Part shown: in pieces, positions 7,068 through 15,289 of the stretch | Layout: each line of letters opens with the position of its first letter | Position numbering within the stretch: position 1 is the stretch's first letter | Assembly: GCA_902588975.1 (NCBI GenBank) | Contig: CACIRJ010000003.1 | Coordinates: 1 to 64,000, forward strand | Origin: an uncultured Pelagibacteraceae bacterium | Lineage (GTDB): Bacteria > Pseudomonadota > Alphaproteobacteria > Pelagibacterales > Pelagibacteraceae | Direction of reading: 5' to 3' | DNA length: 64,000 nucleotides | Notes under the pieces: generated by a model | What the model was told of the DNA's origin: nothing | Databases searched by the model: none | Seen by the model: only the letters and a program-made list of their open reading frames with translations | Position numbers and translations under genes: made by a program

Positions 7068-8415
7068 TGAATTTGACTATAGTAAACTAAGACATACAAC
7101 ATCAGTAGATCAGTCTGATAGAAAAGTACCATACAATTTAAGACAAAGCGGACCTACTAAAGTTGAGATGCTAATATCAACAAGAGTAAGGAAATCTCCA
7201 TACTGGCATTTATCTATGAAAGCAGGATGTTGGAGAGCAACTGTTTATAACAGAATTTATCATCCAAGAGGCTATGTTAAGCCAGAAGATGGTGGTGCAA
7301 TGGTTGAGTACGAAGCAATTAAAAACCATGTAACAATGTGGAATGTTGCAGTTGAACGACAAATACAAGTTAAAGGACCAGATGCAGAAAAATTTGTTGA
7401 TTATGTAATTACAAGAGATGCTACAAAAATTTCTCCAATGAGAGGAAGATATGTAATTTTGTGTAATGCATACGGAGGAGTTTTAAATGATCCAATTCTT
7501 TTAAGAATATCTAAAGATGAATTTTGGTTTAGTTTATCAGATAGTGATATTGGATTATATCTGCAAGGAGTAAATGCAGATGAAAGATTTAATGTTCAAA
7601 TTAATGAAATAGATGCTTGTCCTGTACAAATTCAAGGTCCTAAAGCAAAAGCTTTAATGAAAGATCTTTGTGGAAGTGAAGTTGACATAGACAACATGCC
7701 TTTTTATGGATTGGCATCTGCAAAAGTTGGTGGAAGAAGTTGTATTATTTCTCAAACAGGTTTTTCAGGCGAGTCTGGATTTGAAATATATTTAAGAGAA
7801 GCAACTTTATATGCCGAAGATATGTGGAATGCTGTTCTTGAAGCAGGTAAAAAACATAACTTAATGGTAATTGCACCTGCACACCATAGAAGAATTCAAG
7901 CTGGAATTCTTTCATGGGGACAAGATATGGATCATGAACATAATCCTTTTCAATGTAATCTTGGATATCAAGTTTCTTTATCTGGAAAAGGTGAATGGAA
8001 CAAAAAAGGTGATTATGTTGGTAAAAAAGCCCTTGAGAAAATGAAAGCTGACTTAAAAGCAGGTCATAAACCTTACAAACTTCAATTAGTAGGACTTGAA
8101 TTAGGAGGAAAACCTATTGAAGAATATGCTCCAGATTTTTGGTTAATTTCAGAGAACGGCAGTGAGCCTGTAGGATTTATAACTTCTCCATGGTATCACC
8201 CAGAAAAAGGGAAAAATATTGCTATGGGATACGTTCCATTTGATGGCACGCTAAATGCAAATGGTTTTCCAAAAGGTAAGGTTGGATCGAAATTTAAAGT
8301 CCATCTACCAGAAAAATATTCTGATAAACCTGGAGAACCAGTTGATGCAGTTGTAGTTGATATTCCATTTACAGAATCTTACAACGCAAATACAAGAGAA
8401 GTAGTCAGTAAGTGA
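7060..8415 (+). CDS. GcvT/DmdA/LigM-family tetrahydrofolate-dependent methyltransferase (demethylase candidate)
   Basis: A 451-aa aminomethyltransferase-fold protein. Family segments are MWNVAVERQIQVKGPDAEKFVDYV, the CNAYGGVLNDPILLRIS strand pair, VQIQGPKAKALM, SQTGFSGESGFEIYL and the C-terminal barrel PVGFITSPWYHPEKGKNIAMGYV. It is longer than SAR11 DmdA (about 370 aa), with an N-terminal extension (KVPYNLRQSGPTKVEML) and an HHRRIQAGILSWGQDMDHEHNP region where GcvT has its ArgLeuGlu loop. It is therefore unlikely to be canonical DmdA or GcvT. Coupling to the MetF-like gene implies that it transfers a methyl group from an unknown O-, N- or S-methylated substrate to THF. It is divergent from the ergothioneine operon. 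Confidence 0.8.
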   Translation: MSNEFDYSKLRHTTSVDQSDRKVPYNLRQSGPTKVEMLISTRVRKSPYWHLSMKAGCWRATVYNRIYHPRGYVKPEDGGAMVEYEAIKNHVTMWNVAVERQIQVKGPDAEKFVDYVITRDATKISPMRGRYVILCNAYGGVLNDPILLRISKDEFWFSLSDSDIGLYLQGVNADERFNVQINEIDACPVQIQGPKAKALMKDLCGSEVDIDNMPFYGLASAKVGGRSCIISQTGFSGESGFEIYLREATLYAEDMWNAVLEAGKKHNLMVIAPAHHRRIQAGILSWGQDMDHEHNPFQCNLGYQVSLSGKGEWNKKGDYVGKKALEKMKADLKAGHKPYKLQLVGLELGGKPIEEYAPDFWLISENGSEPVGFITSPWYHPEKGKNIAMGYVPFDGTLNANGFPKGKVGSKFKVHLPEKYSDKPGEPVDAVVVDIPFTESYNANTREVVSK

Positions 8416-8425
8416 TAAAAATTTT

Positions 8426-8452
8426 TTTAGGGGGAATTTAATTCCCCCTAAA
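8426..8452. terminator. GC-rich hairpin downstream of the GcvT-like gene
   Basis: A perfect 12-bp inverted repeat (TTTAGGGGGAAT / ATTCCCCCTAAA) with a 3-nt loop starts 10 bp after the GcvT-like stop. Its run of five G and five C stands out in this AT-rich DNA. There is no T-tract on the plus-strand 3' side, so it may be a stabilising 3' end or a weak terminator. It ends 1 nt before the start codon of the 35-aa ORF, so it could also hide that gene's initiation site. Confidence 0.6.
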
Positions 8453-8453
8453 T

Positions 8454-8561
8454 ATGACGAAAACCTTTTTCATAGTTGTTTGCATTATAATCGCTATTGC
8501 TCTAATAATATTCCCATTAATCGTTTCATATAAGGCGCAAAAAAAAAATAAAGATAATTAA
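8454..8561 (+). CDS. Small hydrophobic membrane peptide, 35 aa
   Basis: A short ORF not on the track, translating as MTKTFFIVVCIIIAIALIIFPLIV then a basic tail SYKAQKKNKDN. It has one predicted transmembrane helix (about residues 4-24) and a positively charged C-terminus, so the tail would face the cytoplasm. Its TAA overlaps the ATG of the Yip1-family gene (TAATG), a coupling arrangement that supports real translation. No family recognised. No Shine-Dalgarno is visible, and the hairpin ends immediately upstream. Confidence 0.55.
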   Translation: MTKTFFIVVCIIIAIALIIFPLIVSYKAQKKNKDN

Positions 8562-9106
8562 TGTTTGCTCAGTTTTTAGATATTGTTTTTAAATCGTTAA
8601 AGCTTGATAAAACTCTTTATAGAACTCCAAGATATTATGGAGAAGCTGGAATTTATTTTGCAATTCTAATTATGATTTTAGATGGGGTTGCAGGAGCAGT
8701 TGCAGCTAATACAATTGTAAAAACATCAGTTGGTATATCTGGTTTAACAGCATTATTAACATGGCTGGTGTGGGCAATTTTTATATTTGTAATTGGGGTT
8801 AAAATTTTTCCTGATAAAGATAGAAAAATTCCATTTAAAAGAGTTCTTATAGCTGTTGGGTACGCACACGCTCCAGGCCTGATAAGATTTTTTGCAGTTA
8901 CACCAGAACTGGTGCTTTTAATTATTTTTCTTACTCAATTTTGGATTTTTGCTTCATTAATTATAGCAACAAGACATATTTTAAATTTAAAATCAAATTT
9001 AAAAGCATTTGGAATTGTATTTTTGTCTTTTTTAATTATTTCTTTTTTGACAATTTCATTTGTAATGACAAAAATTAATTCATTACCTATAAGTACAAAT
9101 ATTTAA
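8561..9106 (+). CDS. Yip1-family integral membrane protein
   Basis: A 181-aa protein with about five transmembrane segments (around residues 28-50, 60-85, 105-118, 120-140 and 147-170). The N-terminal layout FKSLKLDKTLYRTPRYYGEAGIYFA and the central VGYAHAPGLIRFF match the bacterial YIP1 family, whose members are small membrane proteins of unknown function in bacteria. It is coupled to the 35-aa ORF. Its 3' end overlaps the convergent zinc-ribbon gene by 4 nt. Confidence 0.7.
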   Translation: MFAQFLDIVFKSLKLDKTLYRTPRYYGEAGIYFAILIMILDGVAGAVAANTIVKTSVGISGLTALLTWLVWAIFIFVIGVKIFPDKDRKIPFKRVLIAVGYAHAPGLIRFFAVTPELVLLIIFLTQFWIFASLIIATRHILNLKSNLKAFGIVFLSFLIISFLTISFVMTKINSLPISTNI

Positions 9107-9270
9107 AGCGGAAATAAAGTTTTAGATGTTCTGCAGGAATTACAAAGTTTATATCCTGTGAGTATTAAATTTTGAGTTACTGTCTCATCTTCTTTTTTAC
9201 ATTCATCACAAATGTCATTTAATTCATTATTATCTGATTTGTCTGATTTATATTCAAAGTTATCAGTCAT
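9103..9270 (-). CDS. 55-aa zinc-ribbon protein (two CxxC)
   Basis: Too short for the ORF track. The translation begins MTDNFEYKSDKSDNNELNDI, then CDEC, a spacer, and LCNSCRTSKTLFPL at the end. The two CxxC knuckles about 18 residues apart suggest one bound zinc. The start codon (9270) overlaps the end of the DUF3726 gene by 8 nt, so it is the last gene of the DUF3726/550-aa/M19 operon. It may be a nucleic-acid or protein-interaction module; no named family is recognised. Confidence 0.65.
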   Translation of the reverse strand: MTDNFEYKSDKSDNNELNDICDECKKEDETVTQNLILTGYKLCNSCRTSKTLFPL

Positions 9271-9871
9271 TATCTGTTAATCCTGCTCCTGCGGTTTTTT
9301 GTTTTAATTCATCTGTTTCTTCCACAAATGTGTTTTCTGATAATTTTGTTAATTCTTTCCAATCTTCTTCAGAAAAATTATTCTTATTTTCTAAGAATTG
9401 AATTTTAATTACATCAGCTTTTTCTACAATTTCACTACTTAAATAGTTTGAATAAATTGATTGATTGAAATTTAATAAAAATTCTTTTTGATCTATCTTT
9501 AAAAAAATTCTCTTTCCCGTTATTTCCGAAGATCTGCTGACAAATGGCAAAAATATCAATGGGTAAGCCATTTTTTCAATTTCTATATCATTTAGTTCTT
9601 GGATAGAGATAGATTGATCAAAAAAACTTAATCCAAGTTTAATTGGACAGTAAAAGTTTTGAGGTCTGTTGCTTTTGTTAAAAGATTGGCAATTTTCAAA
9701 CTTCTCATTATTAAAAATCTTAAAATATTGATTTATGTTTTTTATTCCTGGTAAACCAAATAACTCGAGTTGCTTAATGTTCTTTCCTATTTCTTCTGCA
9801 ACCCCCCAGGAGAAACCTTTAGCTTTTGTTGAACGTTTAACAATCGTGTCAATTTCACTATAACTTCTCAT
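9263..9871 (-). CDS. DUF3726-family protein
   Basis: A 202-aa protein. The N-terminus MRSYSEIDTIVKRSTKAKGFSWGVAEEIG matches the pattern I know for DUF3726 proteins of alphaproteobacteria (SLNEVEATAxRAARGAGxxWGLAEEAA). No enzymatic motif, signal peptide or membrane segment is visible; there is a charged C-terminal tail. It lies 8 nt downstream of the 550-aa gene and overlaps the zinc-ribbon gene. Function unknown. Confidence 0.75.
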   Translation of the reverse strand: MRSYSEIDTIVKRSTKAKGFSWGVAEEIGKNIKQLELFGLPGIKNINQYFKIFNNEKFENCQSFNKSNRPQNFYCPIKLGLSFFDQSISIQELNDIEIEKMAYPLIFLPFVSRSSEITGKRIFLKIDQKEFLLNFNQSIYSNYLSSEIVEKADVIKIQFLENKNNFSEEDWKELTKLSENTFVEETDELKQKTAGAGLTDND

Positions 9872-9879
9872 TAATTACT

Positions 9880-11532
9880 TTAGTTATATATCCAATATTG
9901 ATTAAATGAATTAAGTTCATTTGGTAATGGAGCTCCTTGAAACATACAAATCCTTAACCATTTGTCAGATCTTGGATCAAACTTTACTGCCCCAAAAAAA
10001 GATAGTTTAAGTCTTAACATATCAATAGGAACTAATTTTGAGCCGATGGTGTTATCTTGAATTTCAGAATATGGATATTTCTCTGTTATAAACACTCTTC
10101 TTACAATATGTCTTAAATCATTGTTCTGTACTAGAAAATTGCCAATTTTTAAGCTGTTTTTTAATGTAAAAATAGTTTCATAAAGTTTTTTTATATCTCT
10201 AGCAATAGCTGTAGGCTGCTCAAGTTCTGCACCATTATCTTCAAACCGATCTCCAATTCTAGGCTCTTCTTTATTTTTTGATATGAACCAAAATTTTTTA
10301 TTATTTTCATTTTTTGAAAAATCAATTTTTAAAATATCTGAATAATTTTTCTCAATTATTTCTCTTAGGTCATTTACAGTTCTGTCTACAGGTATATTAA
10401 AACTACTATCCTCGTCTGAACTCATTTGAGAAATTAAAGGATCAGTTATTTCATTATATGGCTCCATCATTATGGATACCAAATACTCAACTCCTTCTTC
10501 AGATAAATTTTCCTCTGCCCAGTTATATAATTTATCAAATATATAAAAATTTGATTTATCAATATTATCTTTCAAATAATTAATTAAATTTTGTAAATCA
10601 TTAATTAAGTTGTTTATTTTTTTCTTTTGGTATTCATTGTCAGTATTCCATGAAGTTACATTTTTTAAAGATTTTGTTAAACAGTTGTAAAAAATTTTAA
10701 AATCTTCTTCTGATACTTTTTCTATTTCTCTTATTTTTTTTAAAGCTGTCTCTTTAGCTAGAATCCAATTATTTAACAATGAAGGGTGATTAACTATAAA
10801 TGGTGCCATTCCTAATCCAGTTGAATTTCCAATTCCTAAATTTCTGCAAATATCCAAGTCTAATTCTACAGCATCTTTAGGATTTTTATGTTTTGCTATA
10901 TGATTGACTTGATCGAAAGTGAATTGTCTTACAAGATAAACTAACATCATTTCCAATCTAAAAGGACCATTTATTTCATCTCTATTTTTAATTCTAAACC
11001 TGTCTGCTAATCCAAATTTTCCTGAGCCATATACTGCAGTTGTTCTGTACAAATATCCAACTTTTGAAAGCTCATGAGTATTGGGCTGGATACCTTTTGA
11101 TAAACACTCAACCACATAATTAAATGCTCTAACTGATCTATTTGCTCTTGATAGAGTTAGTTCTTTATAAGAAAGTCTCCCTACTTCTTGTTTAGGTACA
11201 TTTTGTGAAAGTCTATCAATATCAATTTTTGAAGGAATGCCATCATACAAAGCAAATGCAGCATCCCATTTAGTTGCTATTACTCTATCAGATCTTTCCT
11301 CATCTTTAAGCTCATTAGCAAAACAAACTAGAGAATATGTTTTTTTATCTTTTGAAAATGAATAAATAGCAACTCCATATCCCCTATCGTTCAAGTCGAA
11401 CAAATCTCTGTTATATTTCCAATCTTTGAACTCATTTAAAAATGACCTTAGAAAAGATAATTTAGATTGATGAAACGATCCAAGTCTAGAGAGTTTCATT
11501 ACAATTTTAGGATCTCTTAGTGGAACTTGCAT
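9880..11532 (-). CDS. Uncharacterised 550-aa conserved protein
   Basis: No catalytic signature is recognised. The N-terminal half contains well-formed conserved-looking blocks (GRLSYKELTLSRANRSVRAF, YRTTAVYGSGKFGLADR, EMMLVYLVRQFTFDQVNHIA, LGIGNSTGLGMAPFIVNHP). The middle (about 285-345) is lysine/asparagine-rich and probably helical, and the C-terminus ends SDKWLRICMFQGAPLPNELN. There is no signal peptide or TM helix, so it is probably cytoplasmic. It overlaps the M19 gene by one base and precedes DUF3726 by 8 nt, so these proteins are likely to act together. I cannot assign a function. Confidence 0.7.
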   Translation of the reverse strand: MQVPLRDPKIVMKLSRLGSFHQSKLSFLRSFLNEFKDWKYNRDLFDLNDRGYGVAIYSFSKDKKTYSLVCFANELKDEERSDRVIATKWDAAFALYDGIPSKIDIDRLSQNVPKQEVGRLSYKELTLSRANRSVRAFNYVVECLSKGIQPNTHELSKVGYLYRTTAVYGSGKFGLADRFRIKNRDEINGPFRLEMMLVYLVRQFTFDQVNHIAKHKNPKDAVELDLDICRNLGIGNSTGLGMAPFIVNHPSLLNNWILAKETALKKIREIEKVSEEDFKIFYNCLTKSLKNVTSWNTDNEYQKKKINNLINDLQNLINYLKDNIDKSNFYIFDKLYNWAEENLSEEGVEYLVSIMMEPYNEITDPLISQMSSDEDSSFNIPVDRTVNDLREIIEKNYSDILKIDFSKNENNKKFWFISKNKEEPRIGDRFEDNGAELEQPTAIARDIKKLYETIFTLKNSLKIGNFLVQNNDLRHIVRRVFITEKYPYSEIQDNTIGSKLVPIDMLRLKLSFFGAVKFDPRSDKWLRICMFQGAPLPNELNSFNQYWIYN

Positions 11533-12500
11533 TAATTAATTCCTTTATAAAAATTAAACCAGTTATTGCCAAGTATCTTATTTATCTCTTCTTCATGAAA
11601 ACCTTTATTTTTTAGTTCTGTGTTTATATTATTAAATCCTCTTGCATCCAAAAACCAATCTGGTTGTTTTGGAAAACCAGGTTTATCTTTACTGCCTTCA
11701 CCAAAATTTTTTGATTTTGACCATGTTCCATTTCTCATCCACTCAACTACACTGTCTGGTTGGTTCAAACATAAGTCTGATCCTATACCAACATTATTAA
11801 TACCCATAATTTCAACTGTTCTTGCAACCATTTCACAAAAACTTTCTATTTTACAATTCGTTCCATCTTTTAAATGGTGAGCATACAATGACAATCCTAA
11901 CATTCCTCCACTATCTGATAAAACTTTTAATAATTCTGTAGATTTATTTCTTTTTGCTTCAAACCAAAAAGTTGGATTTGCATGAGTGATCGCAATTGGT
12001 TTTTGACTAATTTCAATTGCATCAAGTGTACTTTTCTCTGCTGAATGAGACATGTCAACAACGATACCTACTCTATTCATTTCTTTAATAGCCTCTTTTC
12101 CAAAATTAGTAACTCCGCTATCATTTTTTTCATAACATCCAGTGGCTAATAATGATTGGTTGTTATAAGTTAATTGCATAAATCGACAACCTTGTGAGTG
12201 TACTTTTTCTATAAGACCTATGTCATCTTCAATTGGTGAACAATTTTGAAATCCAAAAAAAATTGCAGTTTTGTTTTCTTCTTTTGCTTTTGTAATATCG
12301 TTGTAGTTATTTCCTGGAAATATAAGATCTTTATTTTCTTCGAAATGTTTATTCCACTCTTGTATTCTTTGTTGTAATTCATCATAGTCTTCATGATAAA
12401 CTAACGTTACGTGAACTGCATTTAATCCAGCTTTATTATTTATTTCAAAGATTTCTCTAGACCATTTACAATATTGAAGATTATCAATTCGATAATTCAT
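11532..12500 (-). CDS. Peptidase M19 (membrane dipeptidase)-family protein, divergent clade
   Basis: A 322-aa TIM-barrel amidohydrolase-like protein. Family blocks visible are GIVVDMSHSAEKSTLDAI and PIAITHANP, which carry the two histidines equivalent to renal dipeptidase H198 and H219, and the C-terminal GIGSDL. The N-terminal DxHxD metal motif is replaced by IDNLQYCKWSRE, and the EGG bridging-glutamate segment reads GFQNCSPIEDD, so several metal ligands are missing. I recognise the same substitutions from the M19 protein beside dgcAB in Pseudomonas (dimethylglycine catabolism), which suggests a betaine-related clade rather than a true dipeptidase. It heads the operon with the 550-aa and DUF3726 genes. 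Confidence 0.8.
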   Translation of the reverse strand: MNYRIDNLQYCKWSREIFEINNKAGLNAVHVTLVYHEDYDELQQRIQEWNKHFEENKDLIFPGNNYNDITKAKEENKTAIFFGFQNCSPIEDDIGLIEKVHSQGCRFMQLTYNNQSLLATGCYEKNDSGVTNFGKEAIKEMNRVGIVVDMSHSAEKSTLDAIEISQKPIAITHANPTFWFEAKRNKSTELLKVLSDSGGMLGLSLYAHHLKDGTNCKIESFCEMVARTVEIMGINNVGIGSDLCLNQPDSVVEWMRNGTWSKSKNFGEGSKDKPGFPKQPDWFLDARGFNNINTELKNKGFHEEEINKILGNNWFNFYKGIN

Positions 12501-12604
12501 ATTTGATATACACTATTATTATTATTGTGATTGTCACTAACTTAAACTGTCCTTAGCTAAAAATTGCAATTTAAAGGAAATATCTGTAAATTGATGTTAG
12601 TTTC

Positions 12605-13099
12605 ATGAAATACAAAAAAAAATCACATAAAGTATCAATTGTAATGGGCAGTCAGTCTGATTACAAAACAATGAAGAATTGTGAAAAAGTTCTTAAGATT
12701 TTAAAAGTTAATTATGAGACAAATATCGTCTCTGCACACAGAACGCCTGATAGACTTTATACCTATGCAAAGAAAGCAGAAAATAATAATATTTCTATTA
12801 TTATTGCTGGGGCCGGAGGATCAGCACATTTGCCTGGTATGATTGCTGCTATAACTAGAATTCCAGTCATAGGTGTTCCCATTGAAAGTAAAAAGTTAAA
12901 AGGTTTAGATAGCCTACTATCAATTGCTCAAATGCCAAAAGGAATTCCTGTTGGTACAGTTGCTATTGGAGAAGATGGTGCAATCAATGCTGGTTTATAT
13001 GCTGCTTCAATTATAGCTACATATGATAACAATGTAAAAAGAACACTTTTAAATTGGCGAAAAAAACAAACATCAAAAGTAAAAAAAAAACCAAAGTAA
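12605..13099 (+). CDS. purE: N5-carboxyaminoimidazole ribonucleotide mutase PurE
   Basis: A 164-aa protein with the class I PurE signatures IVMGSQSDYKTM (substrate phosphate loop), SAHRTPDRL (catalytic histidine) and AGAGGSAHLPGMIA. It interconverts N5-CAIR and CAIR in purine synthesis. It is followed after 3 nt by purK, the normal bacterial pair. A basic extension is present at each end (KYKKKSHK and KQTSKVKKKPK), consistent with genome-wide lysine richness. Confidence 0.95.
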   Translation: MKYKKKSHKVSIVMGSQSDYKTMKNCEKVLKILKVNYETNIVSAHRTPDRLYTYAKKAENNNISIIIAGAGGSAHLPGMIAAITRIPVIGVPIESKKLKGLDSLLSIAQMPKGIPVGTVAIGEDGAINAGLYAASIIATYDNNVKRTLLNWRKKQTSKVKKKPK

Positions 13100-13102
13100 T
13101 TA

Positions 13103-14146
13103 ATGTCTAAACCTGATCTAGGAATAATAGGTGGAGGACAATTAGGAAGTCTATTAGCATCCGCAGCAAAAAAACTTAATATTAAAACGGTTATTTTATC
13201 AGATGATAAAGATGCACCCGCAATTAATTTTGCAGACGAATTTATTTATGGAGATTACAAAGACATAAATATCATCAATAACTTTTTAGAAAAAGTCGAT
13301 CTTGTTACTTATGAGTTTGAAAATATCCCATATGATATATTGAAAAAAATTAATGAAACCAAATCTGTATTACCAAGCCCCGAAATAAATAAATTAATTC
13401 AAAATAGAATGACTGAAAAAGAGTTTTTGAATAAAAACAATATAACTACAACACAGTTTGTAAGTATTAACGATTTAGATGATATTAAAATTAACGATAG
13501 ATTAATACCTGGTTTATTGAAAACTTGTACACTTGGTTATGATGGAAAGGGCCAATATAAAATAAATAATGTAAATGATTTAAATGAAGATTTTGATTTT
13601 TCAAAAGGCTACATCCTAGAAAAGATAGTAAACTTAAAAAAAGAAATTTCAGTAGTGGTTACAAGATTTGGTCATCAAAAATATGAAATTTATGATCCAA
13701 TTGAAAATTATCATGAAGACCAGATTTTAAAACACTCCAAAATTCCCGCTGATATAAGTGATGAAATTAAAAATAAAGCATTGGACTGGGCAAAAACAGT
13801 GGCTGAAGAGCTTGATTATATTGGTACAATGTGCGTTGAATTCTTTATAGATAAAAATAATAATTTATATGCTAATGAAGTTGCACCAAGAGTACATAAT
13901 TCTGGACACCTAACTATAAATTCACACAACATTAGCCAATTTGAAAACCACATCAGAGCTGTATGTGGACTTGAAAAATTAGAAACAAAAAAAATTTATA
14001 ATGCAAAAATGCTTAATTTGATTGGTGAAGATATATTAGAATATAAAAATAAAAAATTTAAAGAAAATGAATTTTTTTATGATTATTTAAAAAAAGAAGT
14101 TAAAGCTAAAAGGAAAATGGGACATTTAACAACTATAGAAAAATAG
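13103..14146 (+). CDS. purK: N5-carboxyaminoimidazole ribonucleotide synthase PurK
   Basis: A 347-aa ATP-grasp enzyme making N5-CAIR from AIR, bicarbonate and ATP. Visible features are the N-terminal Rossmann GIIGGGQLGSLLASAAKKL, GYDGKGQYKI of the ATP-grasp glycine loop, and VEFFIDKNNNLYANEVAPRVHNSGH with metal and substrate residues. Length is normal for the family. Its stop is only 2 nt from the convergent SRAP gene. Confidence 0.95.
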   Translation: MSKPDLGIIGGGQLGSLLASAAKKLNIKTVILSDDKDAPAINFADEFIYGDYKDINIINNFLEKVDLVTYEFENIPYDILKKINETKSVLPSPEINKLIQNRMTEKEFLNKNNITTTQFVSINDLDDIKINDRLIPGLLKTCTLGYDGKGQYKINNVNDLNEDFDFSKGYILEKIVNLKKEISVVVTRFGHQKYEIYDPIENYHEDQILKHSKIPADISDEIKNKALDWAKTVAEELDYIGTMCVEFFIDKNNNLYANEVAPRVHNSGHLTINSHNISQFENHIRAVCGLEKLETKKIYNAKMLNLIGEDILEYKNKKFKENEFFYDYLKKEVKAKRKMGHLTTIEK

Positions 14147-14148
14147 TT

Positions 14149-14772
14149 TTAAGAAATTGTTTGTATCAAAGAAATATTATTGTTTGTAGGTTTATTAACT
14201 TCCTTTGAAACTTCATGAAAGTTTAATTTTGTTTTTTTACACTCTTTCAGAAAACTGGATCCTGTTAATTCAAGATTTAAATATCTATTAACATCATTTT
14301 CATTAATTATAACAGGCTGTCTATGATGTATTTCTTTAATATTTTCATCTGCATCCTCGGTTATTAAACAAAATTGATCATTGTCATAAATAGCCGCTAA
14401 ATACATAAGCTTTTTATCCTCTCTTAAAAAATAATAAGGTGTTTTATTTTCTTTTTCTCTTTTCCACTCATAAAAACCATCTGCTACAGCTACACATCTA
14501 TGTAGTCGAATTAATTTTTTGAAAGACACTTTTTCATCTATAGTTTCTAGTCTTGCATTTATTAAAGGTTTAAAATCTTTTTGCTTAGCCCAGCTAGGTA
14601 CTACTCCCCACTTTAAATTTTCTAGAGTATTTCCATTATTATATTTTTTAATTACAGGTAATTTTTGAAATGGATGTGCATTATAATTTTCATTATCTTC
14701 AACTTGTATAGCTGACTTAACAAGTTTTTTTGTTTTTGTAACGGGGCTAGTTATTACGTATCTTCCACACAT
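14149..14772 (-). CDS. SRAP-domain protein (YedK/HMCES family abasic-site crosslinker)
   Basis: A 207-aa protein starting MCGRYVITSP, so after Met removal the catalytic Cys2 is N-terminal and able to form a thiazolidine crosslink with abasic sites in single-stranded DNA. Other conserved segments are NARLETIDEKVSFKKL, RCVAVADGFYEWKR and IHHRQPVII (active-site His). It protects the genome at abasic sites. It is a stand-alone gene, convergent with purK and divergent from the GNAT gene. Confidence 0.93.
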   Translation of the reverse strand: MCGRYVITSPVTKTKKLVKSAIQVEDNENYNAHPFQKLPVIKKYNNGNTLENLKWGVVPSWAKQKDFKPLINARLETIDEKVSFKKLIRLHRCVAVADGFYEWKREKENKTPYYFLREDKKLMYLAAIYDNDQFCLITEDADENIKEIHHRQPVIINENDVNRYLNLELTGSSFLKECKKTKLNFHEVSKEVNKPTNNNISLIQTIS

Positions 14773-14808
14773 GTTTAATTTTCTTGGTTTAATCTAAATT
14801 TAGATTAT

Positions 14809-15279
14809 ATGTTTTTCAAAACTATGAAATCAATAGAAAATAATTTTGATGATCCGCAAGTAAATGAGTTGCTAACTAAGCATTTTATTGAATTGAGATC
14901 AGTTTCTCCTGAGGGGAGTTCGCATGTATTAGATATACCTGGATTAAAGGATCCAAGTATAAAATTCTGGAGTTTGTGGGAAAATAATGAATTAATTGGT
15001 TGTGGAGCTCTAAAATTATTTGATGAAACACATGGAGAATTTAAATCTATAAGAGTTTCAGATAAGTTTAGAAATAAAAAATATGGTGGAAAAATAATTT
15101 CACATCTTATTGAAAAATCTAAACAAATAGGAATTACTAAACTAAGTGTCGAAACTGGTGCGGGTGATTTTTTTGCGCCCGCTAGAAAACTTTTTAAAAG
15201 TTTTGGTTTTAAAGAGTGTGGGCCTTTTGCGCACTATAAAGACGATCCTAATTCGTGCTATTATTCAGTAGACATTTGA
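14809..15279 (+). CDS. GNAT-family N-acetyltransferase
   Basis: A 156-aa protein with the GNAT core: WENNELIGCGALKLF (beta 2-4), HGEFKSIRVSDKFRNKKYGGKIISHLIE containing the acetyl-CoA loop (RxxxxGG type) and the C-terminal LFKSFGFKECGPF. Its substrate cannot be told. The following gene's Shine-Dalgarno lies on this gene's stop codon, so the two are coupled. Confidence 0.85.
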   Translation: MFFKTMKSIENNFDDPQVNELLTKHFIELRSVSPEGSSHVLDIPGLKDPSIKFWSLWENNELIGCGALKLFDETHGEFKSIRVSDKFRNKKYGGKIISHLIEKSKQIGITKLSVETGAGDFFAPARKLFKSFGFKECGPFAHYKDDPNSCYYSVDI

Positions 15280-15289
15280 GGAGTTTAGT

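Noticed and set aside
7060-8415. Calling the GcvT-like gene dmdA
   Set aside because: The protein is about 80 residues longer than SAR11 DmdA and differs in the N-terminal and folate-loop regions.
11620-11880. 86-aa ORF antisense to the M19 gene
   Set aside because: It lies wholly within a coding sequence and has no supporting features.
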